64,000 nucleotides of DNA, from positions 25,803,454-25,867,453 of the forward strand of contig CM056563.1 in the NCBI GenBank assembly GCA_029721515.1, written 5' to 3'. A program made the translations under genes and the position numbers. Source of the stretch: Synanceia verrucosa. Taxonomy: Eukaryota; Chordata; Actinopteri; Perciformes; Synanceiidae. Numbering within the stretch: position 1 is the first letter of the stretch; every line of letters begins with the position of its first letter. Under the pieces are notes generated by a model. That model was not told the DNA's origin. It saw only the letters and a list, made by a program, of their open reading frames with translations, and ran no database searches. Below are positions 31,820 through 43,486 of the stretch, one piece after another.

Positions 31820-33947
31820 ATGACTTCCTTCTCCACCCGCAGCAGCTACATGTCCTCCCCAGTGAGGGGCTCCACCATGTACTCCTCCTCGTCCCGCAGG
31901 GCCGGCGGCATGGGGGCCGGCAGTGTGTACGGAGGAGCTGGAGGGTCTGGAGTCCGTGTCTCCACGGCCTCCTTCTCCTCCGCCGCTGCCCGGTGCTGGC
32001 GGCGCCTTCAACTTGTCTGACGCCCTCGATGTGTCCGTCAGCGAGAAGGCCACCATGCAGAACCTCAATGACCGCCTGGCCACCTACCTGGACAAGGTGC
32101 GCAGCCTGGAGAAGGCCAACGCAGATCTGGAGCTGAAGATCAGACTGTTCCTGGAGAGCAAGACCGCTCCTGAGGCCCACGACTTCACCGCTTTCAAGGT
32201 TACCATCAAAGACCTGCAGGACCAGGTGAGGACCAAGAGACAGAAAATCCACTAAACAGCTGATTTTTATTTTTAAAAGAAACATTTCTTAACAGTTTGA
32301 CTGATATATCAAGTTATTATAACTCACTGAATGATTCAGATCAACTTCGCTGCTCGTGGAAACGCCGCCCTCGTCCTCGCCATCGACAACGCCCAGCTGG
32401 CCAGCGACGACTTCAAAGTAAAGTGAGTGTGAATGTGAATCAGCATTAAGTTGTACGTCGAGACCACAACGTAAACTAATCTGATTCAGTCTGCCTTTTT
32501 GTGAGCAACTTCTTCCCAGTCAGGTAAATTCCGGTGTTTTTCCAGGTATGAGAACGAGCTGGCCATGCGTCAGTCGGTGGAGGCCGACATCGCCGGACTG
32601 AAGAGGGTCCTGCAGGAGCTGACCCTGAGCCGGTCCGACCTGGAGATGCAGCTGACCGGTCTGAGAGACGAGCTGGCCCAGCTGAAGGCAAACCATGAGG
32701 AGGTGAGACTACTGAACGCAAGAAGAAAAAGAATGAAAAGATAAAAAGATGGACGTTTAACGGACGTCTTCCTGCAGGACCTGCTGGCTCTGAGGGCCCA
32801 GATGGGAGGTCAGGTGAACGTGGAGGTAGACGCCGCTCCTCAGGAGGACCTGTCCACCGTCATGGCTGGAATCAGAGAACACTACGAGACCGTCGCCAAC
32901 AAGAACCGCAGAGACCTGGAGTCCTGGTTCCAGGCTAAGGTGAGACCACAAAGTCCTGTTTCCTGCTCCGAACGTGGACACTGCTGCCCACTACTGTCCA
33001 AAATCTGATATTTGATCAATAACGTCATCACTTGTTCTCCACAGACAGCTGAGCTGAACAAAGAGGTTGCTCTGAGCACTGAGACCCTGACGACATCTAG
33101 GTCTGAGATCGGAGAGGTCAGACGAACTCTCCAGAGTCTGGAGATCAAACTGCAGGCTTCCATCAGCAAGGTGATCAAACACTAAATCCATCTACTTCAG
33201 TGTCTTCAGCAGGATCCTGACCATGAATTCAGACACTTTTGTCCTTAGAGTTACTCGTTCCTTTGCACAGTTGTGCCAGGAAAGCCTTTTTAAAGCATCA
33301 CAGGGTTTTCTTAGTGTCAAGTCAAACTGACAGTAACCCAGCTGACTGGACCGTCCTCCCTCTTCCTCCTCAACAGAAAGGAGCTGTGGAGGCCACTCTG
33401 GCTGAGACCAAGAGCCGCTACGCTAACATGCTGGCAGCTTACCAGAGGCAGGTGGAGGCTCTGGAGGAGCAGCTGGCCGCGCTGAGGGCCGACCTGGAGA
33501 ACCAGAATGTCATGTACGCCGACCTGCTGGACATCAAGACCAGACTGGAGCTGGAGATCGCCGAGTACAGGAGGCTGCTGGACGGAGAGAAGTGAGTGGA
33601 TGGAGAGGATCAATGAGCTCAGTGTGCTTTCACTGCCGTTAACTACTATTAAATACTCACAAACCGGCCTAGCGTGTTAGCATGCTAGCACTAGCTCGTT
33701 AGCAGTAAACACAGAGTCCAGCTGAGGCTGATGAACGTCTTTAGTTCTGCAGGAAAAGTCGGAGGATCACCAGCGTTCTCATAATTCATCCTGAGAGGAA
33801 TATGAATGAACCACCAGCTATCCCATAATAGTTGACATGTTTCAGTCTGAAGCCAGAATAACCTGAAGTGTCTTTTTCCTGTCCTGCAGCACCACCAAGA
33901 CCACCAGGGTGGTGACCGTTGTGGAGAAAGTCATCACCAGCAGTTAG
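31820..33947 (+). pseudogene. type I keratin D, near-identical copy of C with a one-base frameshift
   Basis: Exons by homology and splice signals: 31820-32225, 32340-32422, 32546-32702, 32778-32939, 33045-33170, 33377-33591, 33890-33947. Exon 1 is 406 nt instead of 405: one extra C in the run at 31989-31991 (GCTGCCCGG versus GCTGCCGG) shifts frame after about residue 57 of the head, giving a stop after about 66 codons and no rod domain. All splice sites, the stop and the poly(A) signal remain intact, and the remaining exons are essentially those of C. It is therefore either a very young pseudogene or a sequencing/assembly error in a functional gene; I cannot tell which from this sequence. Confidence 0.88.
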
Positions 33948-33986
33948 ACCAGAAGGAAACCAGGATCAAATGGTCTGAGGTTCTTC

Positions 33987-33992
33987 AATAAA
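33987..33992 (+). terminator. poly(A) signal of keratin D
   Basis: AATAAA 40 nt after the stop codon position, the same arrangement as in keratin C. Confidence 0.8.
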
Positions 33993-34050
33993 AGGCTGAC
34001 ATTATTTCTGTGGTTCATGTGTTTTTATTCCACACTGCTGTTACTTTATT

Positions 34051-36366
34051 AAAGAGAATCATCTCTGATGTACGACTGATGAGGTAACATTTTGAATATA
34101 TGACAATTTGATCAGTTATTGATCTTCACCAGGACCAAGCATTTCCACAGTAAAGACTAAAGCCAGAGTTGTCACTGTCACAAAGGTGACTCTCTCTTTA
34201 GCTGACCAGATTTTTTAAATACATCTGTCATCTCTTTTGGAAATAGCGCCACCATTTGGGTCCTTAGGATGTGTTCCACTTTACCCCATATAAACACAAT
34301 GGATTGTGTGGGGAAGACGACATAGATTTTGGTTCCAGATTTCTTGCCACTTTATCCAGGCACCCTGTTGTCAAACGGCACCTCCTCCTGCACCAGCTTC
34401 CACCTCATATTCCCACCAGCAGCATTGCATCCCAGGTCCAGCCCAACAGAGCTGGCCCTGCTTCTTGCAGTTTCTATACATCCCAATGCTGCTCAAATAC
34501 CCCTATTTCATCAGGGTGGTTCCATGGCTGGTTCAGAGACAGAGCCTGACCTAGCACCAGTTCTTTGTGTTTCCACAGCCTAAGCATCGGCCCCTGGTGC
34601 TTAAAACTGGGGCCAGAAAAGCACCAAATCTTTGCTGGTCCAGAGCTAAGCACCGATTACGTCAGGGGCTTGGGGCGGAGTTATTGAGACCAACAAGACT
34701 GGAGTAAATACTTCCTGGTTCAATCGCAAATCAAATGTAGTGAAAGCACTCCCAGGACAGAGAAGTTTTGCACAAACTGTTACATACTGAAATCCAGAAA
34801 AATAGTGTCCCACCAGCACCGTGATCGTGGATGCACCCAGGCAATAGACGACCTCCGTCTCGCAGGCAGCCACAATGCAATCTGTTTTCAGAGTTGTCGC
34901 TCGCAGCGATTGCAACGGAAACCACTAATAGGTACAGTATATGGCGTTATATTTGTGCTACAATTCTGAGCGAACCAATGCAGATTTGAGCACAGAAATA
35001 TATTCTGTGCTTAGTAAATTTACTTTTGAACATGCCACAATCACCGCTGAGTTTCAGTGTTTCTCCTGCTCGTGCATTTGCTCGCTCAAAATCTGTCTTT
35101 GTTCACTCAGGAATGTGGCACAAATATAACACCATACAATTTGTTTTGTCAGCTCTGGATTTTTTGCAAAGCCTTGTTTTGATTTTGCACTGCACAAGCT
35201 TTGCCGGGTGAAAAGAAAAAAGTTGTGACGTACTGACATTTTGCAGCAACCGGTGCTAACAAGGAACACAAGTTGAACCAACTAAGCACCAGCACTAGCA
35301 CCAGGTTCCTTTTGGTGAAAAATGGGTAAAAGACTCCGGAGATGAGCAGGGGCCAAAGAGGTCTAGGAAGGATCCCCTGTTGGTAGACCCAGGCCTTGAA
35401 TCTTCAGATCATCACTCCTTCAGGCTGCAGCCTGACCATCCCAGGATTCTTCACTGGTTTCTACAATTGGTTATCAGCATATTATATGGAGCCAGTGGTT
35501 GGTCTCTTCTGGTACCACATACCATACCCTTGATACCCTTGGGGGGGTTGTTGATGGAAACTCTGGAGGAATTCAAGCAACCAGTCCTTTTCCGACCAAG
35601 AAGTCAACTTGAAGGAGATGGCCAGGAATTGCCGTCGCTCTACGGCAGGGTTAGGAGCTCCGTTCTGAGTATCGCCCAAAGATCTGGAGAACTGGCCTTC
35701 TTGATCTCTGACCGAACAGCCGCTGGACCGTCAAAGCTCGATAGTTTGGATCGTAGGCCAGCGGTGCAGGCTTGGATCCCAAATTGTGCAATGCAACGCA
35801 AAGAAAGTCTGGCAATGTCGACCTTGCTTCGTAGAGCACCCCCTCAGGCGAAAACTGTTCAAGGCCACCAGCTAAAACTGTACTTGAGTTCACAGAATAA
35901 TTAAGCAACAGTTACAAGTAACAACAGAAGTAAAGAGAAAACAATAAAATAAAAATTAACAATCAAAAAATAAACAAAAACACAAGTAGAACATAATAAT
36001 GCACAATGCAAAACAGATGTTGGGATAAAAAGGCACAAAATCAAATAGCGTAAAATACAGTAAGATAAAATTAAATGGAAAAACAACCTCAATATAGAGC
36101 TGATGGGTCACAAGACATTTTTACAACATAAATGACTGAAAAAAACAACATATTGACATAATGTTGTCATGTTTGCTTTCTCTAGGGGAGCACTGGATAG
36201 TTTGATGTCTCCTCCCCTGACGGTTGGAGCAGAGAAAGTATTGAAAACTCATCCAACCTGCTGCACTGTTTGATGTTTACTGTTCGCACACAGCGACCCA
36301 ACCCCTCGACAGCCCACTGTGACCGACCATCCTGGTCTGATGAGGAGGGTGGGGTGGTGGATGGGA
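34051..36366. other. intergenic between keratins D and E
   Basis: No gene supported. The region 34540-35320 has repeat-like wording (CTAGCACCAGTTC, CCTGGTGCTTAAAACTGG, ACTAAGCACCAGCACTAGCACC) that could be an old DNA transposon, but I could not match termini or a target duplication. An open frame of 174 codons at 35380-35904 has no recognisable domain and is not called. 35905-36200 is A-rich. Confidence 0.45.
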
Positions 36367-36374
36367 CATAAAAG
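36367..36374 (+). promoter_or_regulatory. TATA-like box of keratin E
   Basis: CATAAAAG 71 nt before the ATG. Identity with keratins C and D starts at this box and not upstream of it. Confidence 0.65.
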
Positions 36375-36437
36375 CAGCCACTGTCCCAGCAGCTCTTCAC
36401 TCTCCGCTCAGAGCCGACGACCAGCCGACCCTCTGTC

Positions 36438-39400
36438 ATGACTTCCTTCTCCACCCGCAGCAGCTACATGTCCTCCCCAGTGAGGGGCTCCACCATGTAC
36501 TCTTCCTCGTCCCGCAGGGCCGGCGGCATGGGGGCCGGCAGTGTGTACGGAGGAGCTGGAGGGTCTGGAGTCCGTGTCTCCACGGCCTCCTTCTCCTCCG
36601 CCGCTGCCGGTGCTGGCGGCGCCTTCAACTTGTCTGACGCCCTCGATGTGTCCGTCAGCGAGAAGGCCACCATGCAGAACCTCAATGACCGCCTGGCCAC
36701 CTACCTGGACAAGGTGCGCAGCCTGGAGAAGGCCAACGCAGATCTGGAGCTGAAGATCAGACTGTTCCTGGAGAGCAAGACCGCTCCTGAGCGCCAGGAC
36801 TTCAGTGCTCTCAAGGTTAACATCAAAGACCTGCAGGACCAGGTGAGAACCAAGAGACAGAACATAATCTTCTTTTTATGGTTCATGGGTCTAAAATAGT
36901 TCAGAGTTGGGCTGGTTTAGATTCTGCCAGTTAAAGCTGATTGTGATACGTTTACGACTTTATCTGTTGACTATTAGGTATTAGGTATATAGAAATCTGA
37001 CATACGTGACTGAATGAAAAAGTGTTACTGGATGTTAGACTATAGCTGTTTACCTAAAAGTTCAACACTGAAAATATCATTGACTCACTTCATTTTTGTC
37101 TCTTATGAGATCGTTTTCCTCATCTTTCTTTAAATGATGTAATTTGTCCTTTTCAGTCCATTGACACATTTCTGAAAAAGGTTTGAAACGAGCAGTGAAG
37201 ATGACTTTATCTGAAGAAAATAAGACTTTCACAGCTCTGTTGTGAGATGAATTTTTGGTTAAAACTTTTACAGTGAAAACAAAAACAGGTTTCTAAGTTT
37301 GTAAAACAAACAGGTGATGTGTGATGTGAACATGTGACAAACGTAAATATGTGAGGACTGCAAACACCTTCAGGTGGACCGGTGACATAGTTTAAGATTT
37401 TAACAACATTTAGCTATAGAACTTTACATATATGGAGATGGTGGTTATTTAAAGCTACATAGGCTTTGTTGGTTAAACATTATAATAACTTTATTTACTT
37501 AAATGTCTTCAGGATTTATTTTGTTTTAGGTTTTAATTTTTTGGTTACTAAATAGTTTTTCAGTTTCCTAATTTCTTAGTTTTTAGGTCGTTCAGTTCTG
37601 ACTGTTTTTCTCGTATTTCATTATCCCCTCCAGACTCAATACTAATAATACTAAAAGACCGCGATACAGATCTTCATCTCAGTTGTTTGTAGTGTCACCC
37701 AAAAAAAAAATAAATAAATAAATATATATATATATATTTAGTTTTAGTAGATCCATAAATATAAACAGAGAACTATTATGGGATGGATTGTTGTGACGCC
37801 CCCTGGTGGCCACCAGTTTATTTCTCTGAAGCTGAATTGAATTTATTGAAGCCTTTTAGCTGAACTGCTGGTTCATAGTTTGCTCTTCTTCCCTGCTCAG
37901 ATCAACTACGCTGCTCGTGGAAACGCCGCCCTCGTCCTCGCCATCGACAACGCCCAGCTCGCCACTGACGACTTCAAAGTCAAGTGAGTGTGAAAATAAT
38001 CAATCTAAAAAGAGTCAATCTACTTTTCAGAGAGAACTTCTTCCAGATCAATTAAAAAATTAGATGAGTTTTTTAATGTGATTCTGGTGTTTTTCCAGGT
38101 ATGAGAACGAGCTGGCCATGCGTCAGTCAGTAGAGGCCGACATCGCCGGGCTGAAGAGGGTCCTGCAGGAGCTGACCCTGAACCGGTCTGACTTGGAGAT
38201 CCAAGTGGAGGGTCTGCAAGATGAGCTGATCCAGCTAAAGAGGAACCATGAAGAGGTGAGACTAAGAAAAAGAAGAAGAGAAGAAGAAAAAATAAAAAGA
38301 AAAGATAAAAAGACAATAGTTTAACAGACGTCTTCCTGCAGGACCTGCTGGCTCTGAGGGCCCAGATGGGAGGTCAGGTGAACGTGGAGGTGGACGCCGC
38401 TCCTCAGGAGGACCTGTCCACCGTCATGGCTGGAATCAGAGAACACTACGAGACCGTCGCCAACAAGAACCGCAGAGACCTGGAGTCCTGGTTCCAGGCT
38501 AAGGTGAGACCACAAAGTTCTGTTTCCTACTCTGAATGTGTCCAAAACCTGACATTTGATCAAGAGCAAGGGCTCCTCAATGGATGTCTATTGATAACTG
38601 TCAACATCCAGAACAATCTCCAAGGGTCGATGTGAAGCTTCATTTTCCACGTACGATGTAAGCAAGCTTTGCCTTCACATAGTGGACAATATTATGTTCC
38701 ATTTCCAACAATAATGATGCTTTAAAAATTAATGGTGCTTAAACATAACTGAAAGTCATTTAGAAGCAGTGCATGTCTAACTCTACCACATTGCATTGCC
38801 ATCTAATATCCAGATATTTGATCAATAACCCCATTGATACTTGTTCTCCACAGACAGCCGAGCTGAACAGACAGGTGGCTGTGGGCACTGAGACCCTGAC
38901 GACGTCCAGGACTGAGATCGGAGAAGCCAGGCGAACTCTCCAGACTGTGGAGATCAAACTGCAGGCTTCCATCAGCAAGGTGATCAAACACTAAATCTTT
39001 GAAAAAAAACCAAAACAATTTATGGCAATACTTTCATCTTTGTGACTCTTACAGTTAGTGAGTCCATCTGTCAACCCAAACTGCTGGAGCAGCAACTAAT
39101 TAATAGCCTCTTACCTCATGGTGCCTGTGATTGAAGAGCTACAGGAGTCCAGCATTTTTTGATTTTGGAGAATCTTCGCAGTATGATTAACTTTTTTTTG
39201 AGAACAAGAACTATAGAGTAATATGTCGTCTGTATATAAACACATTTTATGGTTTACTGGTGATTTGATAATGTCCAGTATTCTCGTCAGTAAAAAGAAT
39301 CAAAGAATTGGGAGAAATCTTGTCGTTTCACAGTAACACTGGTTAAGAAATTCACCACTGACTGACGAGATGCTTGGAAGGCTTTGATGAACTTGTGAAG

Positions 39401-40350
39401 TCTGCTGTTACCTGAACAAACAGATAACTTTTCCAATCAGTGCAAGCCCTGAATGTGAACAGATCTTTATTATTCGTCGAACATCAGCAAAGGTTGCCTC
39501 TGGCACCAGTACATCACTTTAAGGACAGTATCACAGCCTGCTAGCTGGTGAAAACACTGATGCTAACCAGCTGAGGGCCGACCAGCAGAACCAGAAGTGT
39601 TGAACAGGTTTTAATATTAATGTAATGTTGTTTAAATGTGATGGGGTTCTACTGGTTTCTATCAGTCAGGTGGGGTGGTGAGTTTTTGTAAGGTATTAGC
39701 GTGACTAGTTGGAGAAGCAGAAATGATTAAGCAGGAGCTTCAACTGCATTGTATCTTCTGCTGGTGTCTCAGTATTAAAGGATCGTCTTACGGTAAAGCT
39801 GACTGGACCGTCCTCCCTCTTCCTCCTCAACAGAAAGGAGCTGTGGAGGCCACTCTGGCTGAGACCAAGAGCCGCTACGCTAACATGCTGGCAGCTTACC
39901 AGAGGCAGGTGGAGGCTCTGGAGGAGCAGCTGGCCGCGCTGAGGGCCGACCTGGAGAACCAGAATGTCATGTACGCCGACCTGCTGGACATCAAGACCAG
40001 ACTGGAGCTGGAGATCGCCGAGTACAGGAGGCTGCTGGACGGAGAGAAGTGAGTGGATGGAATTAAAAAAAAAAAAAGAAATACTGTTTCATGTGATGTC
40101 AGGTTAAAACTGAGGAATGACTGCAGAATGGGAAGGGCTTTATCTACTTGTTCAATAACAATGTTCTTCTTTATGTTGGAGCTAAGAATGATCAATTTAA
40201 GGTTGTGACATGGAAAAGATGCTAAAAGAAAACAATCAACAAAAAACTAAAATGCATTTCTTTTTGTGTCTCTGCAGCAGCAGCACCACCAGGGTGGTGA
40301 CCATTGTGCAGGAAATTGATTCCCACGGAAACGTGATCAGCAGCAGTTAG
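36438..40350 (+). CDS. type I keratin E (406 aa)
   Basis: Type I keratin. Exons: 36438-36842, 37901-37983, 38099-38255, 38342-38503, 38854-38979, 39834-40048, 40278-40350; 1218 nt plus stop. The head and rod start are nearly the same as in C (one silent difference in the first 350 nt), then exon 1 diverges (APERQDFSALKVNIKD in place of APEAHDFTAFKVTIKD). EYRRLLDGE lies at 374-382. Exon 6 is 215 nt and identical to C by eye. The tail (NSSTTRVVTIVQEIDSHGN, ending VISSS) is longer than in C. Introns 1 (1058 bp) and 5 (854 bp) are much longer than in C. It is likely an older paralog partly overwritten by conversion from the C/D pair. Confidence 0.95.
39565..39600 (+). pseudogene. possible relic of a keratin exon 6 in intron 5 of keratin E
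   Basis: AACCAGCTGAGGGCCGACC then CAGAACCAGAA resembles the exon 6 stretch GCGCTGAGGGCCGACCTGGAGAACCAGAA. The match is only about 30 bp with gaps, 240 bp upstream of the real exon 6. It may be a decayed duplicate exon, or chance. Confidence 0.4.
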
Positions 40351-40386
40351 ACCAGAACAAAACTACGAGTCTGTCTGAAGGCCTCC

Positions 40387-40392
40387 AATAAA
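40387..40392 (+). terminator. poly(A) signal of keratin E
   Basis: AATAAA 37 nt after the stop codon, followed by GGTGTGTTTTTCTTGG, a GT/T-rich stretch. Confidence 0.8.
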
Positions 40393-41335
40393 AAAAATAA
40401 GTCTGAAATTATTTTGGTGTGTTTTTCTTGGTCAGGTCTAGCGATTGGTTGATGTGGTCATTTGTACGTGCAGCTGCAGGTGTTCAACACCTGGAGATAA
40501 TCATGAGGATGGTACTTGACGTCAAAAGTCTCACCATCAAACAAAGGGATCCTTCCAGAGCCACCGTATGATGAATAAAGACACCAAGTCCACATCTGTC
40601 TTCACAAACCGAAGGTCAATCAGTGATTTTTCTTGTTTAAATTGACTCTTTCAGTCCAGACCTGGATCACCGAACCCACACAGACATTTATTTATAAGCT
40701 TTACCTTTTTTATCTTCTTCATGCTTTCAGTTTTTCAGAGAAATTTCACAGTACATACATACATTAGTTATGTAACAAACATACATTTGAGACACCTATA
40801 TTCACCAGTAAACCAGTCAGCATCACTAAAGCTTAATGAACTGATGAAGAGGTGATGAACAGGAGGTGAGGCTGCCCTCCTGTGGCAGAAGAGAGAAACT
40901 ACAGCTTCATGTCCTGTGACGTGAATGTAAAGTATGTTTTTAAAATAACTCATACCACACTATAAAACTACTAAATACAAGTGTTGTTGAAGTACTGACA
41001 ACAAAATGCACTTACAAGTATGAAACCTATCAAAGTAAAACTATCCATCATGCCAAATAAAGGAAATAAAGCACTATCACTAGGCTACAAAACAACAAAG
41101 AAAAGTTAGCCCTCTCCAGAGGCAAACAGGCAAAACTTGAGAGACCAAGGATCATGGACCTGGATCAGTGAAAACCACTAAATGTGGGGACAAGATAGGA
41201 TGACAGGACTATTTAAACATAAGGAAATGGGAAACGGCTGGAAATGATCAGGGTGGGCCAACAATCCCAGAGAACAGGAAGTAAAACAATTTGAAACAAA
41301 AGGGAGACAGAATTACTACAAAATAAAACAGAAAC
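40393..41335. other. intergenic downstream of keratin E
   Basis: No gene or clear repeat recognised; AT-rich, with short open frames only. Confidence 0.5.
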
Positions 41336-41707
41336 TAGCCTGGCTATCGCGACTACTTGCTCTGTGAGCGTAGTCTAGCCAAGCTGCCTTGAAAACCAAG
41401 TTCTCAGAGGGCGGGCTTAACACGCGTCCATCAAATGCCTCTGTGTGCTACTGGACGAAGCTTCAACCAATCAGACCACTCTTTCCTCTGACGTACAGGG
41501 GTATGTGTAGCGATGGAAACTGGTTGATCCAAAGAACTAGTGCGTCATTGCCTTAAACATGCCTCAATCGAACCGTTTGAAATGCTCGATTATCATCCAT
41601 TCCATTTCTAGGTGAATCTGAAATCAAGGAGAAGGGCAGCTTGGTCAGACTGACTGACTGACGAAATTTTATGAAGCGTCACAGGAAGTATGGGCGGGCC
41701 CAGGCTA
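41336..41707. mobile_element. possible 372-bp inverted-repeat element (MITE)
   Basis: It starts TAGCCTGGCTATCG and ends CGGGCCCAGGCTA, so the outer 8 bp TAGCCTGG are a perfect inverted repeat. No convincing target duplication is visible outside, so the superfamily is unknown. It has GC content higher than its surroundings and no coding frame. Confidence 0.5.
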
Positions 41708-41822
41708 TAAATGCTGCTGATGACCAGTCAAAATGAATCTGTACCTACAGACGTGAATTAAAGTGTATTAAATGTGTTGTGACGAGGTGAAAAAACAGCC
41801 CCATAAAGATTAATTTAGCTAC

Positions 41823-41828
<6 letters not shown>

Positions 41829-41867
<39 letters not shown>
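41829..41867. repeat. (AT)n microsatellite at the left edge of the Tc1-like element
   Basis: An uninterrupted AT run that abuts the transposon; a matching TATATATA run follows the right end at 43473-43486, consistent with insertion into an existing TA repeat. Confidence 0.9.
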
Positions 41868-41871
<4 letters not shown>

Positions 41872-43472
41872 CATGGAAAAAATTATTAGACCACCCTTGT
41901 TTTCTTCAATTTCTTGTTCATTCTAATATCTGGTACCACTAAACGTATAATACAATGAACACAACAAAAAATGCAGCTGGTCACATAATACTTTATGTCC
42001 TATTTGACATTCTTAAGCTTAATTGATTCCCAGGGTATATAAGAGGCCATTTCATGTCACAAGCAGCACTGCACATGCAAAGGCCTAGAGTGGTTTCCTG
42101 CTTACATTCAAGCCGTAGCACAACTCAGAAGTTGTCAGCTCTCACATAATGCCTAAAACAAAAGAATTATGTGAAGCAACAAAGGCAGCCATCTTGGCAC
42201 TGCTGGAAATTGGCATGAGCGAGAGACAGGTAGCGAAAAAACTGAAGATCTCCAAGACAGCCGTTCATTCCAACAAAAAAAAACAAGCTGAACATGCACT
42301 ACCAAATTGCTACCTGGCCGTGGCAGGAAACGTCTTTCTACCCCACGAGATGACCGTGCACTCATCCGTTCCTGTGTCAGGAATCGTCGTCAGACCTCCA
42401 GGGACCTTAAAAATGAGTGGGCACTGTCGAGAAATGTGACTTGCTCGGCAAGGACAGTTCGAAACCGACTTGTTGAAGCTGGTTTGAAGTCACACAGAGC
42501 ACGCAAGAAGCCCTTCATCAATGAAAGGCAGAGGAAGGCCCGGTTACTCTTTGCTCGAGACCACAAGGATTGGACTGTTGATGATTGGGCTAAGGTTCTC
42601 TTCAGTGATGAATCAATTTTGAATTGATGCCCACTCCAGCCAACTTACTGGTTAGGAGGAAGCCTGGAGAAGCTTACAACCCAGACTGTCTTGCTCCTAC
42701 AGTAAAACATGGGGGTGGATCAGTCATGATCTGGGGTTGTTTCAGTCTGAGTGGAACAGGGCAAATGCAATTGTGTGAAGGCCGAATGAACCAGGTCAAG
42801 TACAGGACTACCCTTGAAAACAGTCTTCTTCCATCAGCTGGAAAACTCTTTCCTGCCTCGAATGACTGGATTTTCCAACAAGACAATGCCCCTTGCCACA
42901 CGGCAAGGTCAGTTAAAGCCTGGATGGAGAACCACAACATTCGCACCATGCCTTGGCCTGCTCAATCACCAGATCTTAATCCAATTGAAAACCTGTGGAA
43001 AATCATCAAACTCAAAATGGAGAACCACAAGCCCAAAAACAAAGAAAATTTGTTTGAATTTGTCCAACAGGAATGGGCTGCTGTGACAGCAGAACAATGT
43101 CAGAAGCTGGTGGAGAGCATGCCAAGACGCATGGCTGCAGTCATCAAAAACAATGGTTATGCAATCAAGTATTAACTCTTGTGTGTATCATGTGTTTAAA
43201 GCAAACAGAAAAGAAAACATGGAATGCTTAAAAGTAGTGTTTTTGGCGGTACAATGCCATAGCTATTGATGTAAGAATTTAAGTAATTTTGGTTATTATC
43301 AAGAAAACCATGGAAAATGAATAATCCTTAGTTCTTAAATTAAACTCTCATGAGCTATTTTTGTTGTTATCATTATAATTGTCCAAACAAATGTACCTTT
43401 AGTTGAGCCAGGCATTAAAACTAACAAGAAATTGAAGAAAACAAGGGTGGTCTAATAATTTTTCCCTGACTG
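41868..43472 (+). mobile_element. Tc1-like DNA transposon, 1.6 kb, decayed
   Basis: The inverted terminal repeats are clear: the left CAATCATGGAAAAAATTATT and the inward-read right CAGTCAGGGAAAAATTATT both continue into AGACCACCCTTGTTTTCTTC, AATTTCTTGTT. It is flanked by TA on both sides. The length is standard for Tc1-like elements. Its transposase is broken (next entry), so it is not autonomous. Confidence 0.93.
42149..43175 (+). pseudogene. Tc1-family transposase, frameshifted (DD34E)
   Basis: The frame starts MPKTKELCEATKAAILALLE with a helix-turn-helix (ERQVAKKLKISKTAVHS), shifts near 42300, continues through RGRKRLSTPRDDRAL and FARDHKDWTVDDWAKVLFSDES, meets a stop at about 42627, and resumes in a third frame to 43175. 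The catalytic residues are in place: Asp in FSDES, Asp in QQDNAPCHT, and Glu in SPDLNPIENLW, with 34 residues between the second and third, the Tc1 signature. At least two frameshifts make it non-functional. Confidence 0.93.
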
Positions 43473-43486
43473 TATATATATATATA

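Larger units (their letters stand above)
31638..34050 (+). repeat. segmental duplication unit 2 (keratin D)
   Basis: Second copy of the ~2.4-kb unit at 21134-23545. It includes about 110 bp of promoter upstream of the TATA-like box, the whole transcribed unit and the poly(A) signal. Confidence 0.92.

Noticed and set aside
34540..35330. Possible hAT-like element between keratins D and E
   Set aside because: Repeated AGCACCAG-type wording near both ends, but no matching termini or target duplication could be found by eye.
35380..35904. 174-codon open frame between keratins D and E
   Set aside because: No recognisable domain on either strand, repeat-like surroundings, no TATA or poly(A) signal in suitable positions.
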